Both the position numbers and the translations under genes were made by a program. The notes under the pieces are model-generated. The model did not search any database and was not told the origin of the DNA. It was given only the letters and a program-made list of their open reading frames with translations. Shown one piece after another: positions 28,201 to 36,147 of a stretch of DNA of 64,000 nt; position 1 is the stretch's first letter, and every line of letters starts with the position of its first letter. Location of the stretch: positions 3,379,501-3,443,500 of the forward strand of contig NZ_CP014143.1 in the NCBI RefSeq assembly GCF_001750105.1, given 5' to 3'. This DNA is from Microbulbifer aggregans. Lineage in GTDB: Bacteria > Pseudomonadota > Gammaproteobacteria > Pseudomonadales > Cellvibrionaceae.

Positions 28201-28791
28201 GTGGCCATAGTCGAGGACCTCCTGCACCGTGGCAGGATTCAGTACCGGAATGTGCATGTCGACGAAAGCGAATTCGGACTGACCGGGATAGGAAGAAGAC
28301 TTACAGCCGTGATCATCACCGGCGATGATCAGGGCACCGCCTTTCGGCGAGGATCCGGCTGCATTGGCGTGGCGGAAAGCATCACCGGAGCGATCGACAC
28401 CCGGGGTCTTGCCATACCAAATACCACAGACGCCATCGACCTCAGCACCGTCAAACAGGCCCACCTGCTGGGAGCCCCAGACAGCAGTCGCCGCCAGCTC
28501 CTCATTGACGCCAGGCTGAAAGCGAATATTGAATTCATCCAGGTGTTTTTTCGCGCGGGTGAGCTGCTGGTCGTATCCGCCAAGAGGCGAACCACGATAA
28601 CCGGAAATAAAGGTGGCGGTGTTCAGGCCTCGGGCCCTATCCATCCGCATCTGATCCATAGGCAGGCGCACCAGTGCCTGGATACCTGAAAGGAGTACCT
28701 GACCCTTGAGGGTGGTGTAACGGTCGTCCAGAGAGACCTGCTTCCTGCGCGGTGACTCTACCTGCTGCGCGTTGCGCACTTCTTCACTCAT
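25237..28791 (-). CDS. Indolepyruvate:ferredoxin oxidoreductase family protein (fused subunits)
   Basis: 1184 residues. One chain combines the thiamine-diphosphate-dependent alpha part (about 30-640; YRGSPLGGYD, then NLGDGTYFHSG), a 4Fe-4S region (ERVCEGCGDCVQQSSC near 660) and the gamma part (about 730-910; TGVGGTGVVT). A C-terminal DUF6537-like extension follows. The family oxidatively decarboxylates 2-oxo acids, classically arylpyruvates from aromatic amino acids, reducing ferredoxin. The exact substrate is unknown. It is divergent from an Lrp-family regulator. Confidence 0.9.
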   Translation of the reverse strand: MSEEVRNAQQVESPRRKQVSLDDRYTTLKGQVLLSGIQALVRLPMDQMRMDRARGLNTATFISGYRGSPLGGYDQQLTRAKKHLDEFNIRFQPGVNEELAATAVWGSQQVGLFDGAEVDGVCGIWYGKTPGVDRSGDAFRHANAAGSSPKGGALIIAGDDHGCKSSSYPGQSEFAFVDMHIPVLNPATVQEVLDYGHYGLELSRFSGCWVAMITLAENMDSACTVEVDPDRVQFSYPEVERPEGGLNIRKQDNPLEQEARLWRYKRPAALAFARANHLNRVMLDNPEATLGIVSTGKAHLDLMQALEDMAIDEQQARELGIRILKVGMTYPLDVPGIQEFARGLDYLLVLEEKRSLMEVQLKEELYNVHLKDPNFPRIIGKVDENDRPLMPMYGELSPAVVAQVLGKLLGDKLDERAGHRLMRLNALAERISRQAGSSVSRLPMFCAGCPHNRSTKVPEGSRALAGIGCHYMAQWLDRETYTFTQMGGEGVNWVGQAPFTSEKHVFVNLGDGTYFHSGILAIRASIAAKVNITYKILFNDAVAMTGGQPHDGELHPDMICRQVLAEGVQKVVLVMDNKDKYHGALKFPGEVDIRHRDEMPRVMEELREVPGCTVIIYDQTCATELRRKRKRGLLPKAEGRPFINERVCEGCGDCVQQSSCIAVEKVETALGDKRRINQTSCNQDMSCVNGFCPSFVTVKGGRLNKRAGVGDVLRTEAEKLDRPQLPGLEQPFNLLVTGVGGTGVVTIGALLAMAAHIEGKASSTLDQTGLAQKGGAVYSHVRFGERPEDLKAVRISDGRADALLACDLIAAGNLPACLAKLDETHSRAVVNTHLSPTAASVLGREDTHSPQAVLDTIRDAVSEMDTVEGHRLTSAALGDTLAANIFMLGFAWQKGLIPLDQASLLQAIELNGVAVEANLQGFAAGRLAAGNRPALDQLLSAEKTEKRLPEGLEAIVAHRSAHLSGYQNDALAARYRTVVDRVKSAEIMKVPGSEALAEVVAQNYAKLLAYKDEYEVARLYTDGRFIEELKENFAGDYTLEFNLAPPLLARYDKALGRPRKMKFGGWMFKAFRVLAKLKFLRGTPLDLFGYTAERKMERELISEYEALVDRVTGALNAENHAAAIELLSYPDLIRGYGPVKDENLVKARALRDAALERFENPRGGAGATVGTVEVFDPTTAQQVG

Positions 28792-28997
28792 ATCACTACT
28801 TCCGGTTATGTCCCTAGTTCGATGGATCTCGGACTATTGATCGTTATTCTTCCGGCTTACCTGCCACGCCCGGGGAGCTGTCTGCGCCCTCGCTGGCGCG
28901 ACTCTCTTGCCCCCGCCGGTCGCTGAAAGCGATAATCTTCGCCTTCACCCGCGACGGGCTGGTCAGTTCATACTAGATGCTTAAGGGCAATAGAGCA

Positions 28998-29027
28998 TTG
29001 CTTTATTTACGCTTTAGCGCGTAAAAT
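28998..29027 (+). promoter_or_regulatory. Candidate promoter and operator for the Lrp-family gene
   Basis: TTGCTT (28998-29003), an 18-nt spacer and TAAAAT (29022-29027) form a plausible sigma-70 promoter 49 nt before the regulator's ATG. An exact 7-bp inverted repeat, TTTACGC-N6-GCGTAAA (29006-29025), lies in the spacer and overlaps the -10 box. That is a natural position for autoregulation or control of the divergent gene. Confidence 0.45.
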
Positions 29028-29075
29028 TATGACAGTCATCTCGATTAGAATGAAATTTGTAGGATGGGAGTTTTT

Positions 29076-29546
29076 ATGAAGCGTTCGACAGACCTGGACG
29101 ATTTTGACCGCAAGATTCTGCGAGCGCTGCAGGAGAACGCCGATTATTCCATGGCGGAACTCGGAGACAAAGTGGGACTTTCCCACACCCCCTGCTGGCG
29201 CCGCATCAAACGCCTCGAGGCCGAGGGCATCATCCGCGGCCGGGTGACACTACTCGACCCCCAAAAGCTCGACTTGGGAGTCACAGTACATTGCTACGTG
29301 ACGATTCACAACCACGATGAAGACTCTCTGAACAATTTCGAGTCTGCGGTACAGGATGTTCAGGAGGTGGTTGAGTGCTACTCCACCAGTGGTAACAAAG
29401 ACTACCTGCTGCGCGTGGTAGTGGACAGCGTGGCTCACTACGAGCAGCTGCTCAAGCGCACCCTTGTGCATCTGCCCAACGTCGCTTCCGTCAACTCCAC
29501 CTTTGCACTGAAACAGGTGAAGTACACCACACAACTACCGCTCTGA
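29076..29546 (+). CDS. Lrp/AsnC family transcriptional regulator
   Basis: 156 residues from MKRSTDLDDFDRKILRALQ; GGGAG lies 5 nt upstream of this ATG, better placed than for an ATG four codons earlier. An N-terminal winged helix-turn-helix (MAELGDKVGLSHTPCWRRIKRLEAEGII) and a C-terminal RAM/ACT-like ligand domain (STSGNKDYLLRVV) are complete. These octamer-forming regulators sense amino acids. Being divergent from the 2-oxoacid oxidoreductase gene, it probably controls that gene in response to an amino acid or keto acid. Confidence 0.93.
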   Translation: MKRSTDLDDFDRKILRALQENADYSMAELGDKVGLSHTPCWRRIKRLEAEGIIRGRVTLLDPQKLDLGVTVHCYVTIHNHDEDSLNNFESAVQDVQEVVECYSTSGNKDYLLRVVVDSVAHYEQLLKRTLVHLPNVASVNSTFALKQVKYTTQLPL

Positions 29547-29559
29547 GTGCGCAGCCTGC

Positions 29560-29579
29560 GCGGCGGCCCCGGCCGCCGC
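29560..29579. terminator. GC hairpin between convergent genes (possible terminator)
   Basis: A perfect GCGGCGGCC/GGCCGCCGC stem lies between the stops of the Lrp-family gene and the kinase gene. No U-tract follows on either strand, so it would be a weak or factor-dependent terminator at best. Confidence 0.35.
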
Positions 29580-29606
29580 TCTGCCCTTCCATGGCGCCAG
29601 CCGGAC

Positions 29607-30116
29607 TCACACGGCATTGAGTTCCTGCAGTACAGCATCCAGAACCTGCTGAAGACTGCGACCATCACACTCCACGGTAATATCCGCGTACTTGCGATAT
29701 AGCGCCTGCCGCTCCTCAAACAGGTCGGCAAACGACTGCCCGGGCGCTTTGGCGATGCCACGGCTCTCGTAGTTGTGGATACGCCGACGGAGTTCATCCG
29801 CTGAGCAATTCAGGAAAACGATCGGCCCAAACCTGCCCAGGTTGGCCATCCCCTCTTCGCTGTAGACGGCACTACCTCCGGTCGAGATCACATGCCCAGG
29901 CAACTCGGCCGTAGCGATTACCTCCCCTTCAATACGCCTCAAGTTGAGGTAATCACTTTCATTCATGATGTCCTGGAGGGTTTTCCCCTCACGGGCCTGA
30001 ATCAGGACGTCAGTATCGACGAAGTCCAGCGCCAGCTCCTTCGCCAGCAATACACCCACTGTGCTTTTACCGGCACCCGGCATCCCGATCAGGACAATAC
30101 TCTTTTTGTTGTTCAT
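29607..30116 (-). CDS. Shikimate kinase-like P-loop kinase
   Basis: 169 residues, AroK-like size. The Walker A loop is GMPGAGKST, the acidic DTDVLI and the STGGSAV glycine-rich loop match the shikimate-binding side, and ELRRRI follows. The lid differs from AroK: the usual arginine-proline-leucine segment reads SRGIAKAPG. It may be a true shikimate kinase or a relative acting on another small hydroxyl substrate. A canonical aroK-aroB pair is not nearby. It sits after a hexapeptide acyltransferase on the same strand, 81 nt apart. Confidence 0.72.
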   Translation of the reverse strand: MNNKKSIVLIGMPGAGKSTVGVLLAKELALDFVDTDVLIQAREGKTLQDIMNESDYLNLRRIEGEVIATAELPGHVISTGGSAVYSEEGMANLGRFGPIVFLNCSADELRRRIHNYESRGIAKAPGQSFADLFEERQALYRKYADITVECDGRSLQQVLDAVLQELNAV

Positions 30117-30197
30117 TGCTTTTGCTTTGCCACTTCAATCAAAACGACGATTGCCCCGTTTACCCGATGAATGAGCCATACAACTCCTGCGTTTCCT

Positions 30198-30920
30198 TCA
30201 GTCACCGGATCGCGGGAATAAGACCGAACGCAGCCAGCCAAACAGGGAATTCCCTTCCAGCAACATGCGATCCAGATCATCCATATTGCGTGTCTGGCGG
30301 AAAGCATCCGCAAAAAGCGCTTCCCGGGTAATCATCCGTCGGCGAGGATTAATCGACTTGATCTCCCGAGCTGGATTACCCGCTACTACGGTGTTGGGCG
30401 GCACACTCTTGGTAACGACACTCCCTGCGCCGATCACGGAGTTGTCCCCGATCGAGACTCCCTTGCACACGATGGCACTATCACCGATCCATACATTGTC
30501 GCCCAATGTTACCGGAGCAGTGCAGCGAAAGGGGCGCGTGCGATTATACAAACCGTGCCAGTCGGAGTCGGAAATATAGACATTCGCAGCGATCATACAG
30601 GCATCTCCGATGGTAATGGATTCTGCCGCAGAGATACGCACACCCGGAGAAATCAGTACATAGTCACCAATCGTGATATACGCATCTCCACCGCGGTGCC
30701 CGAGGGTAGTGAGACGGATACAGTTATCCGGTGTCGATATGAGATGCGGGTAGTTACCAACGCGAATATTTTTTCCGAACAATCGCACCGATCCAGGATC
30801 CATAATTTCCGGCTCACAGCCAATCGCATCAAACTGCGGCACCAGGAAATGCCGCATTCGCCACTTTCTCAGGCGAAGTTGCCAGTGTTTCAGCCAGTAG
30901 GGACGATGGTCTTTACGCAT
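30198..30920 (-). CDS. Hexapeptide-repeat (left-handed beta-helix) acyltransferase
   Basis: 240 residues. After about 50 residues, hexapeptide repeats of the [LIV]-G-x4 type ([17 protein letters not shown], then [18 protein letters not shown] and [18 protein letters not shown]) form the beta-helix. The [15 protein letters not shown] end is typical of the maltose/galactoside/NodL acetyltransferase group. It carries the internal loop with His near SDSDWHG. It most likely O- or N-acetylates a surface sugar; substrate unknown. The N-terminus is basic and Trp-rich, perhaps membrane-associating. Confidence 0.85.
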   Translation of the reverse strand: MRKDHRPYWLKHWQLRLRKWRMRHFLVPQFDAIGCEPEIMDPGSVRLFGKNIRVGNYPHLISTPDNCIRLTTLGHRGGDAYITIGDYVLISPGVRISAAESITIGDACMIAANVYISDSDWHGLYNRTRPFRCTAPVTLGDNVWIGDSAIVCKGVSIGDNSVIGAGSVVTKSVPPNTVVAGNPAREIKSINPRRRMITREALFADAFRQTRNMDDLDRMLLEGNSLFGWLRSVLFPRSGD

Positions 30921-31047
30921 TCAGGATAACCCCGGCGCAATTTCAAATGCAGAAATCGAAGTGGAGAAGAAAGCAGCACTGACTCGATTGCTTTTGCCAC
31001 AACGGCGTTTTACTGTTGCAGCAAACTTGCCGGGGTTACATTTATCC

Positions 31048-31665
31048 ATGTCTATTCAACTATCCGTCGATATCGACAACATCAAAGGTTTTCTCGCAGC
31101 CAGCGAGGGCGAGGCGCTTTTTCACCTCGCAACAAAGGCAGCACCACTGGGCGCCTGCCTGGAAGTCGGCAGTTACTGTGGTAAATCCTCTGTTTATCTC
31201 GGCTCAGCCTGCCGAGAAAGCGACAATATTCTTTTTGCCATCGATCACCACCTCGGCTCCGAAGAACACCAGCCGGGCGAGGAATATCACGATCCGGATC
31301 TGTTCGATAACGGCGCCCAACTGATGGACAGTTTTCGCACATTTCGCGCAAATATCCGCGCTGCAGAACTGGAGGAGTTTGTAGTTCCGGTTGTCGCGCC
31401 GTCGGCTATCGCTGCGCGCCGCTGGAACACACCTCTGGGTCTCGTGTTTATCGATGGCGGCCACTCCCGCGAAGCGGCATTGACCGATTACCGCTGCTGG
31501 GCCAGGCATATCGTGCCGGGCGGGTTTCTGGCCATTCACGATATCTTTCCAGACCCGGCCGATGGCGGACAGGCCCCGTTTGAAATCTACCAGTTAGCCC
31601 TGGCCTCCGGCCAGTTCGAACTCGTGGAGATGGTCGACACCCTCGGCATCCTGCGCCGAATCTGA
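31048..31665 (+). CDS. Class I SAM-dependent methyltransferase
   Basis: About 205 residues from MSIQLSVDID; the frame opens 29 codons earlier without clear support. SAM motif I is CLEVGSYCGKSSVYLG, an acidic FAIDHHLG follows, and LVFIDGGHSREAAL then PGGFLAIHDIFPD complete a pattern seen in Methyltransf_24-type enzymes. Substrate unknown. Its 3' end overlaps the 3' end of the opposite-strand gene at 31594 by 72 nt. Confidence 0.82.
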   Translation: MSIQLSVDIDNIKGFLAASEGEALFHLATKAAPLGACLEVGSYCGKSSVYLGSACRESDNILFAIDHHLGSEEHQPGEEYHDPDLFDNGAQLMDSFRTFRANIRAAELEEFVVPVVAPSAIAARRWNTPLGLVFIDGGHSREAALTDYRCWARHIVPGGFLAIHDIFPDPADGGQAPFEIYQLALASGQFELVEMVDTLGILRRI

Positions 31666-32703
31666 AGCGAGGCCACCACCGGTAAAGAGATCGCTGGCAG
31701 GCGTAAGGTCGGCCAGCGCATCCGCAGCCAGGAGCATCGCCCCCACGGTCCAGGTGGTTTTTTCCTCCGGCCAGATCGCCCGATCAGGATACACATAACC
31801 CGTCCAGTACCCGCCATCACTATCAGCCCAGCGGTGCAATCCACGATAGAGACTGGCTGCCCGTTTTTTCTCACCCGCAGCCAACAGGGCCATGGTCAGC
31901 TCGCAGGACTCGGCCACCGTCACCCATGGCTCGTCACTGACGCAGCGACACCCCAGCCCTGCAACAACAAATTCATCCCAGCGCGCCTTTAACCGGGCAC
32001 GGGCTTCTTCACCGTTGAATACACCGGTGAGCACGGGATAGAACCAGTCCATGGAAAAGCGTGCCTTGCTTTCCCAGGTGCGATCAAACCGGTAAGGCTT
32101 GCTCCGCAGTGCCTCGCCCAGGCATTGGTGTGCCTGTTTCCAGTCCGGGCGAGGGTGTCCGAGGGTTTCGGCCATTCGCACGGCACACTCCAGACTCTTG
32201 AAGATGGAGGAACAGCCAGTGACCAACGCATCCTTCATGGGAGCGCCGTCGCCATCCACCGCCCAGTGAATTTCACCCTCTTCCGTCTGCAGACCCAGGA
32301 CAAACCCAATCGCCCGCTCGACGGTCGGCCACAGCGCCTGCAGAAAAGTGCGGTCGGCGGAAACCAGGTAGTGATGCCAGACACCGGTGGCAACGTAGGC
32401 AACAAAATTCGTTTCCCGGCGCTCGCGGTTGTGGATGCTGCCATCTTTGTAGGCCGCCCACCAGCTTCCGTCCTCCAACTGGTTATCCGCGAGCCAGCGG
32501 TATGCGCGCTCTGCAGCAGGCCACTCGCCGGCAATGCTGAGCCCCATGGCGGCCTCGACGTGATCCCAGGGATCGCCGTAGTGCCCCCGGAACCAGGGAA
32601 TCATGCCATCTTCCTGTTGCTGGGCCAGGATGTAGTCAGCGCTCGCGCGCAGAAGATGTTCGGGGAACGGGGTCACCGCGCTTGCGGCCACAGAATTCGT
32701 CAC
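31594..32703 (-). CDS. Prenyltransferase/squalene-oxidase-repeat type alpha/alpha-toroid protein
   Basis: 369 residues from the GTG at 32701-32703, which has GGAGG 7 nt upstream and overlaps the methyltransferase stop (GTGA). The open frame runs 71 codons further upstream but that part shadows the methyltransferase. Repeats such as YRWLADNQLEDGSWWAAY, then GFVLGLQTEEGEIHWA and LHRWADSDGGYWTGYV have the QxxDGSW-like pattern of alpha/alpha toroids found in terpene cyclases, prenyltransferases and some glycan-active enzymes. I see no DxDD cyclase motif, so catalysis is unassigned. Last gene of a three-gene operon. Confidence 0.75.
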   Translation of the reverse strand: MTNSVAASAVTPFPEHLLRASADYILAQQQEDGMIPWFRGHYGDPWDHVEAAMGLSIAGEWPAAERAYRWLADNQLEDGSWWAAYKDGSIHNRERRETNFVAYVATGVWHHYLVSADRTFLQALWPTVERAIGFVLGLQTEEGEIHWAVDGDGAPMKDALVTGCSSIFKSLECAVRMAETLGHPRPDWKQAHQCLGEALRSKPYRFDRTWESKARFSMDWFYPVLTGVFNGEEARARLKARWDEFVVAGLGCRCVSDEPWVTVAESCELTMALLAAGEKKRAASLYRGLHRWADSDGGYWTGYVYPDRAIWPEEKTTWTVGAMLLAADALADLTPASDLFTGGGLASDSAQDAEGVDHLHEFELAGGQG

Positions 32704-33452
32704 GCGGTGGCCTCCAGTGGGCGAGAAGCTGTATCTGGCTGGGATACCGGCGGCTTGACGAAGTACAGCACCGTGCTCTTTCCAAGCAGCGGATTGAGAA
32801 GTTTTTCCAACCAGCGGGTAAGCCTGGGCTTTTTCATCAGATCCCACACCAACAGGCGGTGATAGGCATCCAACAGCCGGGAGTCGACTCGGTGCCACAG
32901 TAAGCACTTCAGCCACCAGTAAGGCGCATGCAACGCGTGAGCCCGGTGACGGGCGAAAAAACGGTGGCCCAGGGACTCGATACTTCCCCGTAACTGCCGT
33001 TCGCGGAAAATACGCACATGGCCCCCCTCAACCTGGTGGTACTCGTCGCTGAGCTGCCAACAGACCCACTCCGGGAAAAAACTGGGTACGCTGGCCGCAA
33101 AAATGCCGGCGGGCTTCAGCACCCGATCGATTTCCGCGAGTACAGCTTGGTAATCATTGATGTGCTCAAGCACTTCCGAGCAAATGACCACATCGAAACT
33201 GTTATCGGCAAACGGCAGGGACATACCGTCAGCAACACCGAGGAGCAACCGGCCGGCAACATCACCGCTCTCAGCAAAAGGCCGCGCTCGCTCGGATGCT
33301 GTGGCCACATCGTTGAAGTTCAAGTCCACACCAACCACTTCCACGACATCGGTCAGCCAAAGGTGGATAGCGTGACGGCCCTCGCCACAACCCAGGTCGA
33401 GCACCCGCTGCCCTGCCTGCAACTGCAGGTGATGGGGATCTACGGTGATCAT
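32700..33452 (-). CDS. Class I SAM-dependent methyltransferase (operon with glycosyltransferase)
   Basis: 250 residues. Motif I RVLDLGCGEGRHAIHL, acidic VVGVDLN, motif post-I/II DNSFDVVICSEVLEHI and RVLKPAGIFAASVP are all canonical Methyltransf_11 features. The C-terminal 100 residues are basic and aromatic (YWWLKCLLWHRV) and may contact a membrane lipid substrate. Its ATG directly abuts the upstream glycosyltransferase stop (TGA-ATG), and its stop overlaps the next start, so the three genes are translationally coupled. Substrate unknown; a glycolipid or polyisoprenoid-linked sugar is a guess from context. Confidence 0.85.
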   Translation of the reverse strand: MITVDPHHLQLQAGQRVLDLGCGEGRHAIHLWLTDVVEVVGVDLNFNDVATASERARPFAESGDVAGRLLLGVADGMSLPFADNSFDVVICSEVLEHINDYQAVLAEIDRVLKPAGIFAASVPSFFPEWVCWQLSDEYHQVEGGHVRIFRERQLRGSIESLGHRFFARHRAHALHAPYWWLKCLLWHRVDSRLLDAYHRLLVWDLMKKPRLTRWLEKLLNPLLGKSTVLYFVKPPVSQPDTASRPLEATA

Positions 33453-34793
33453 TCAGGCTGCCTCCGCGCGATCGATCTGGCGGGCTGATTCACCGTCGGA
33501 CTGAAGCGTCGACGGCGCTTCACTGATCAACCCCCGGTAATAGCGTGTAAGCCGTTCGGCGGCGAGCTTCCACGAAAACTGCCGCAAGATTCTGGCTCTG
33601 CCCTGCTCTGCCAGCCTGCTGCGAATGTCTTTATCCTCCAGCAGTGTTCGCAAGGCGCCCGCGAGCGCCTCGCTGTCGCCGGCGGGGACAACGATACCGG
33701 CATCGCCAACCACCTCTGGCAAAGCGCCACCGTCACTGGAGACCACCGGTACACCACAGGCCATGGCCTCTCCCGCCGGCAGGCCAAAGCCCTCATATAG
33801 TGAAGGACAGGCGACCACGGTCGCCTCGGCGTAATAATTCACCATCTCGTCATTGGAGATACCACTAACGAACTGCACAGAGTCACGTAGCTGCAGCTGC
33901 TCGAGCAGTTTTTCCGTATCGCCCCCTTCCTGCAGTCGTCCAACGACCAGGAGCTCCAGCTGCGGAAAGCTCTCGCGCAACTGCGCCACTGCGTCGAGAA
34001 GAAACCGCAGGCCTTTGAGTGGCTGGTCCGCTGAGGCCGTTGTCATGATGCGGAACGGGCGCTGTGCAATGTCTGGCCGGGGACGAAACAAGGCGGTATC
34101 GATCCCGTTGTGAACAAGGGTGATGCGATCCGTATTTACCCCGAACTGGTCGACAATATCCCGCCGCGACTGCTCGGAGACAGTGACGATGTTTCGAAGG
34201 CGACGAGCTACACGGATTTGCATACGCAGGAAATTGTGCCAGCGGCGCACCAGCAGCCGGTAGCGCCAGTCCGGCGCGGCATCCAATGCCAGCTGACGAT
34301 CGCGAGTGATCGGATGATGGATGGTTGCCACAACGGGCAGCCCCTGTCGCTCGATATCCAGCAGGCCATAGGCGAGGCACTGGTTGTCGTGCACAATGTC
34401 GTACCGGTGCCCGTGGCGACGAAGATATTTGGCCACCCGGCGCCCGAACGTGTAGGGCTCCGCAAAGCCCCCGGTCAACTTGCTCCACCACTCGAAGAAG
34501 TCGGTCCAGGAAAGCAGATGACGCCAGCGCAGCGCCCTGGTGGGGTTTTCACACTCGAAAAGGTTGAGCCCGGGCATCTTGATCAGCTGTACGCGCGGAT
34601 CCAGCTTGGGATACGGCTGACCAGAGATCACATCCACCTGGTGGCCGGCGTCCACCAGAGCTTTGCTCAGATAATGAAGATATACGCCCTGCCCTCCGCA
34701 GTACGGGTGACTGCGATACCCGAGCAGGCAAATACGTAAGGGCCGCGAATCCGCGGCGGTGGGACCGTCGGCAAAATTCCCCAAGGCGGTCAT
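33453..34793 (-). CDS. Family 4 glycosyltransferase (first gene of a coupled operon)
   Basis: 446 residues, GT-B fold. The N-terminal domain starts ICLLGYRSHPYCGGQGVYL with the GGxGxY acceptor loop. The C-terminal donor domain holds TASADQPLKGLRFLLDA, VSGISNDEMVNYYAEA and LYEGFGLPAGEAMACGVPVV with the E-x7-E pair. A GGGGAAG site precedes the ATG. Tight coupling to a methyltransferase and a toroid protein suggests one small pathway that makes a methylated glycoconjugate; the sugar and acceptor are unknown. Confidence 0.88.
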   Translation of the reverse strand: MTALGNFADGPTAADSRPLRICLLGYRSHPYCGGQGVYLHYLSKALVDAGHQVDVISGQPYPKLDPRVQLIKMPGLNLFECENPTRALRWRHLLSWTDFFEWWSKLTGGFAEPYTFGRRVAKYLRRHGHRYDIVHDNQCLAYGLLDIERQGLPVVATIHHPITRDRQLALDAAPDWRYRLLVRRWHNFLRMQIRVARRLRNIVTVSEQSRRDIVDQFGVNTDRITLVHNGIDTALFRPRPDIAQRPFRIMTTASADQPLKGLRFLLDAVAQLRESFPQLELLVVGRLQEGGDTEKLLEQLQLRDSVQFVSGISNDEMVNYYAEATVVACPSLYEGFGLPAGEAMACGVPVVSSDGGALPEVVGDAGIVVPAGDSEALAGALRTLLEDKDIRSRLAEQGRARILRQFSWKLAAERLTRYYRGLISEAPSTLQSDGESARQIDRAEAA

Positions 34794-34914
34794 GGCTTCC
34801 CCGTGTCGTTAGTATTCTGCGGTGGCGGGTAAAAGCGAAGAATACACCGGGCGGACAGTGACCGCTAGGCGAAATCCGTTCGCTCGTACTGGCAAAACCT
34901 TTATGTTAAGGCAA

Positions 34915-34950
34915 CAAAAAAAGCGAGAGTGCATCCTGCACTCTCGCTTT
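34915..34950 (-). terminator. Terminator after ompW
   Basis: A perfect 14-bp stem (34920-34933 with 34937-34950, 3-nt loop) is followed on the minus strand by a run of seven or more Ts. It lies 20 nt after the stop at 34971. Confidence 0.94.
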
Positions 34951-34970
34951 CATGGTGGCTGTTGCTCCGA

Positions 34971-35819
34971 TCAGAAATTGAACTTGTAGCCGATGCCGAG
35001 ATTGAAGGACCAGGCATCGAGATCCAGATCGGCGTCCCGCACTCTCACCGAGCTGACCACGGGATCATCAAATCCCGGAATGTCAGTTTCGGTATCGAAG
35101 CCGATGGAGAAGTCTGGCGAGGCATCCAGGTACATGGCAGAGGCATTGACAATCCAGTTGCTCTCGCGCCCGAGCACCACATCTACCCCGACCTGGGCCG
35201 CCCAACTGAAGTCACTGCCAACACCGATTTTGCCGGCACCCCAGCGATTGTCATTCGTGAAAACGGGACGGATGAAGTCTTCATCGACATCGGTGTACAC
35301 CGCTCCCAAGCCCACGTAGGGCTGCCAGAGGCAAGTCGGATCCAGGAAATACCAATCAACAAACAACTTAGTGTAGTTGGTATCGAAATCCCCCAAGTCT
35401 TGAGTGAACTCACCGATAAACTCACCATCGAAGAACGCGTCAGAGAAGAGCGAACCCTCAAAGCTCACATCGTCCGCATAGTGGAGCTCTACTGCCCAGT
35501 GATCCAAAAACACATAGGTTGCACTGATAAACCAGCTGGTATCGTCATCGATATCGATAAAGGTACCGACATCCAGGGGGATTTCCTCGACCTCTTCCGT
35601 AGTCGGATCATCCAGGAATGAGGTAGTCACATTGCTGACAGTGTCTTCGTCCGGGTCGACATAGGCCGCCCCTACGCGAACCGCAAAAGTCCCTGCACCC
35701 CAGACTGGGGGAGTGGATTGAACCACCGGGTAACCTGAAGGGCCCGCCAACGCGGACTGAGCGGCGAGGCCGGCAAAACCCGCCACGGCCATGGGAATGA
35801 GGAGAGGCTTGAATCTCAT
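34971..35819 (-). CDS. ompW: OmpW-family outer membrane protein
   Basis: 282 residues: signal peptide (cleavage near ALA-GP, residue 25) and an eight-stranded barrel. The opening FAVRVGAAYVDPDED, the WYFLDPTCLWQPYVGLGAVYTD segment and the closing FNLGIGYKFNF, with terminal Phe, are OmpW hallmarks. Loops are unusually acidic (DDPTTEEVEEIP), as in marine species. OmpW barrels pass small hydrophobic molecules. An AAGGAGTT ribosome-binding site precedes the ATG; the gene is monocistronic. Confidence 0.92.
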   Translation of the reverse strand: MRFKPLLIPMAVAGFAGLAAQSALAGPSGYPVVQSTPPVWGAGTFAVRVGAAYVDPDEDTVSNVTTSFLDDPTTEEVEEIPLDVGTFIDIDDDTSWFISATYVFLDHWAVELHYADDVSFEGSLFSDAFFDGEFIGEFTQDLGDFDTNYTKLFVDWYFLDPTCLWQPYVGLGAVYTDVDEDFIRPVFTNDNRWGAGKIGVGSDFSWAAQVGVDVVLGRESNWIVNASAMYLDASPDFSIGFDTETDIPGFDDPVVSSVRVRDADLDLDAWSFNLGIGYKFNF

Positions 35820-35872
35820 TGGTAACTCCTTGTAACGCTAAATCGCTCCTTCGCCGCAGTCGCGGTTACTTC

Positions 35873-35900
35873 AGTATAGGCAGGGTTTTTCGGATTCAAG
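35873..35900 (-). promoter_or_regulatory. Candidate ompW promoter
   Basis: On the minus strand CTTGAA (35895-35900), a 16-nt spacer and TATACT (35873-35878) precede ompW. The implied leader is about 45 nt and includes the AAGGAG site. Confidence 0.4.
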
Positions 35901-35961
35901 CAAGGCTCGACTAACAGAGAGGCCAAGGAAAGGAAAAAATTCTGTCAGAAAAATAGCAACC

Positions 35962-35988
35962 AAAAAAAATGCCCGCCAAGAGGCGGGC
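35962..35988 (-). terminator. Terminator downstream of the puuA-like gene
   Basis: GCCCGCC/GGCGGGC stem with a 4-nt loop, followed on the minus strand by A then eight Ts. It lies about 160 nt after the stop at 36148 and ends the aminotransferase/glutamine-synthetase-like transcript. Confidence 0.88.
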
Positions 35989-36147
35989 CAGGTTTCTCGA
36001 ACACACTTTCAGGAGGAGAGTTGCAAGCGCCACTGCGCTTAACCTTAGGTATAGCAGAGGTTTGCTTTACGCTCGTCCTCGTGTCGTCAAAGCCATCGAA
36101 TCGCACCGGGTTTTTAGGACCAGCGCACAATCCGCCAGGGCTAAATC

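Larger units (their letters stand above)
35820..36147. other. Intergenic region ompW / puuA-like gene
   Basis: 328 bp. It holds the ompW ribosome-binding site and candidate promoter on the right-hand flank of ompW and a terminator hairpin for the gene to the right. The rest (about 35990-36147) lies downstream of the glutamine synthetase-like gene; I see no gene or clear structure there. Confidence 0.6.

Noticed and set aside
32704..32916. Upstream extension of the toroid gene
   Set aside because: The extra 71 codons shadow the methyltransferase gene; the GTG at 32703 has an ideal GGAGG site and gives the normal operon overlap.
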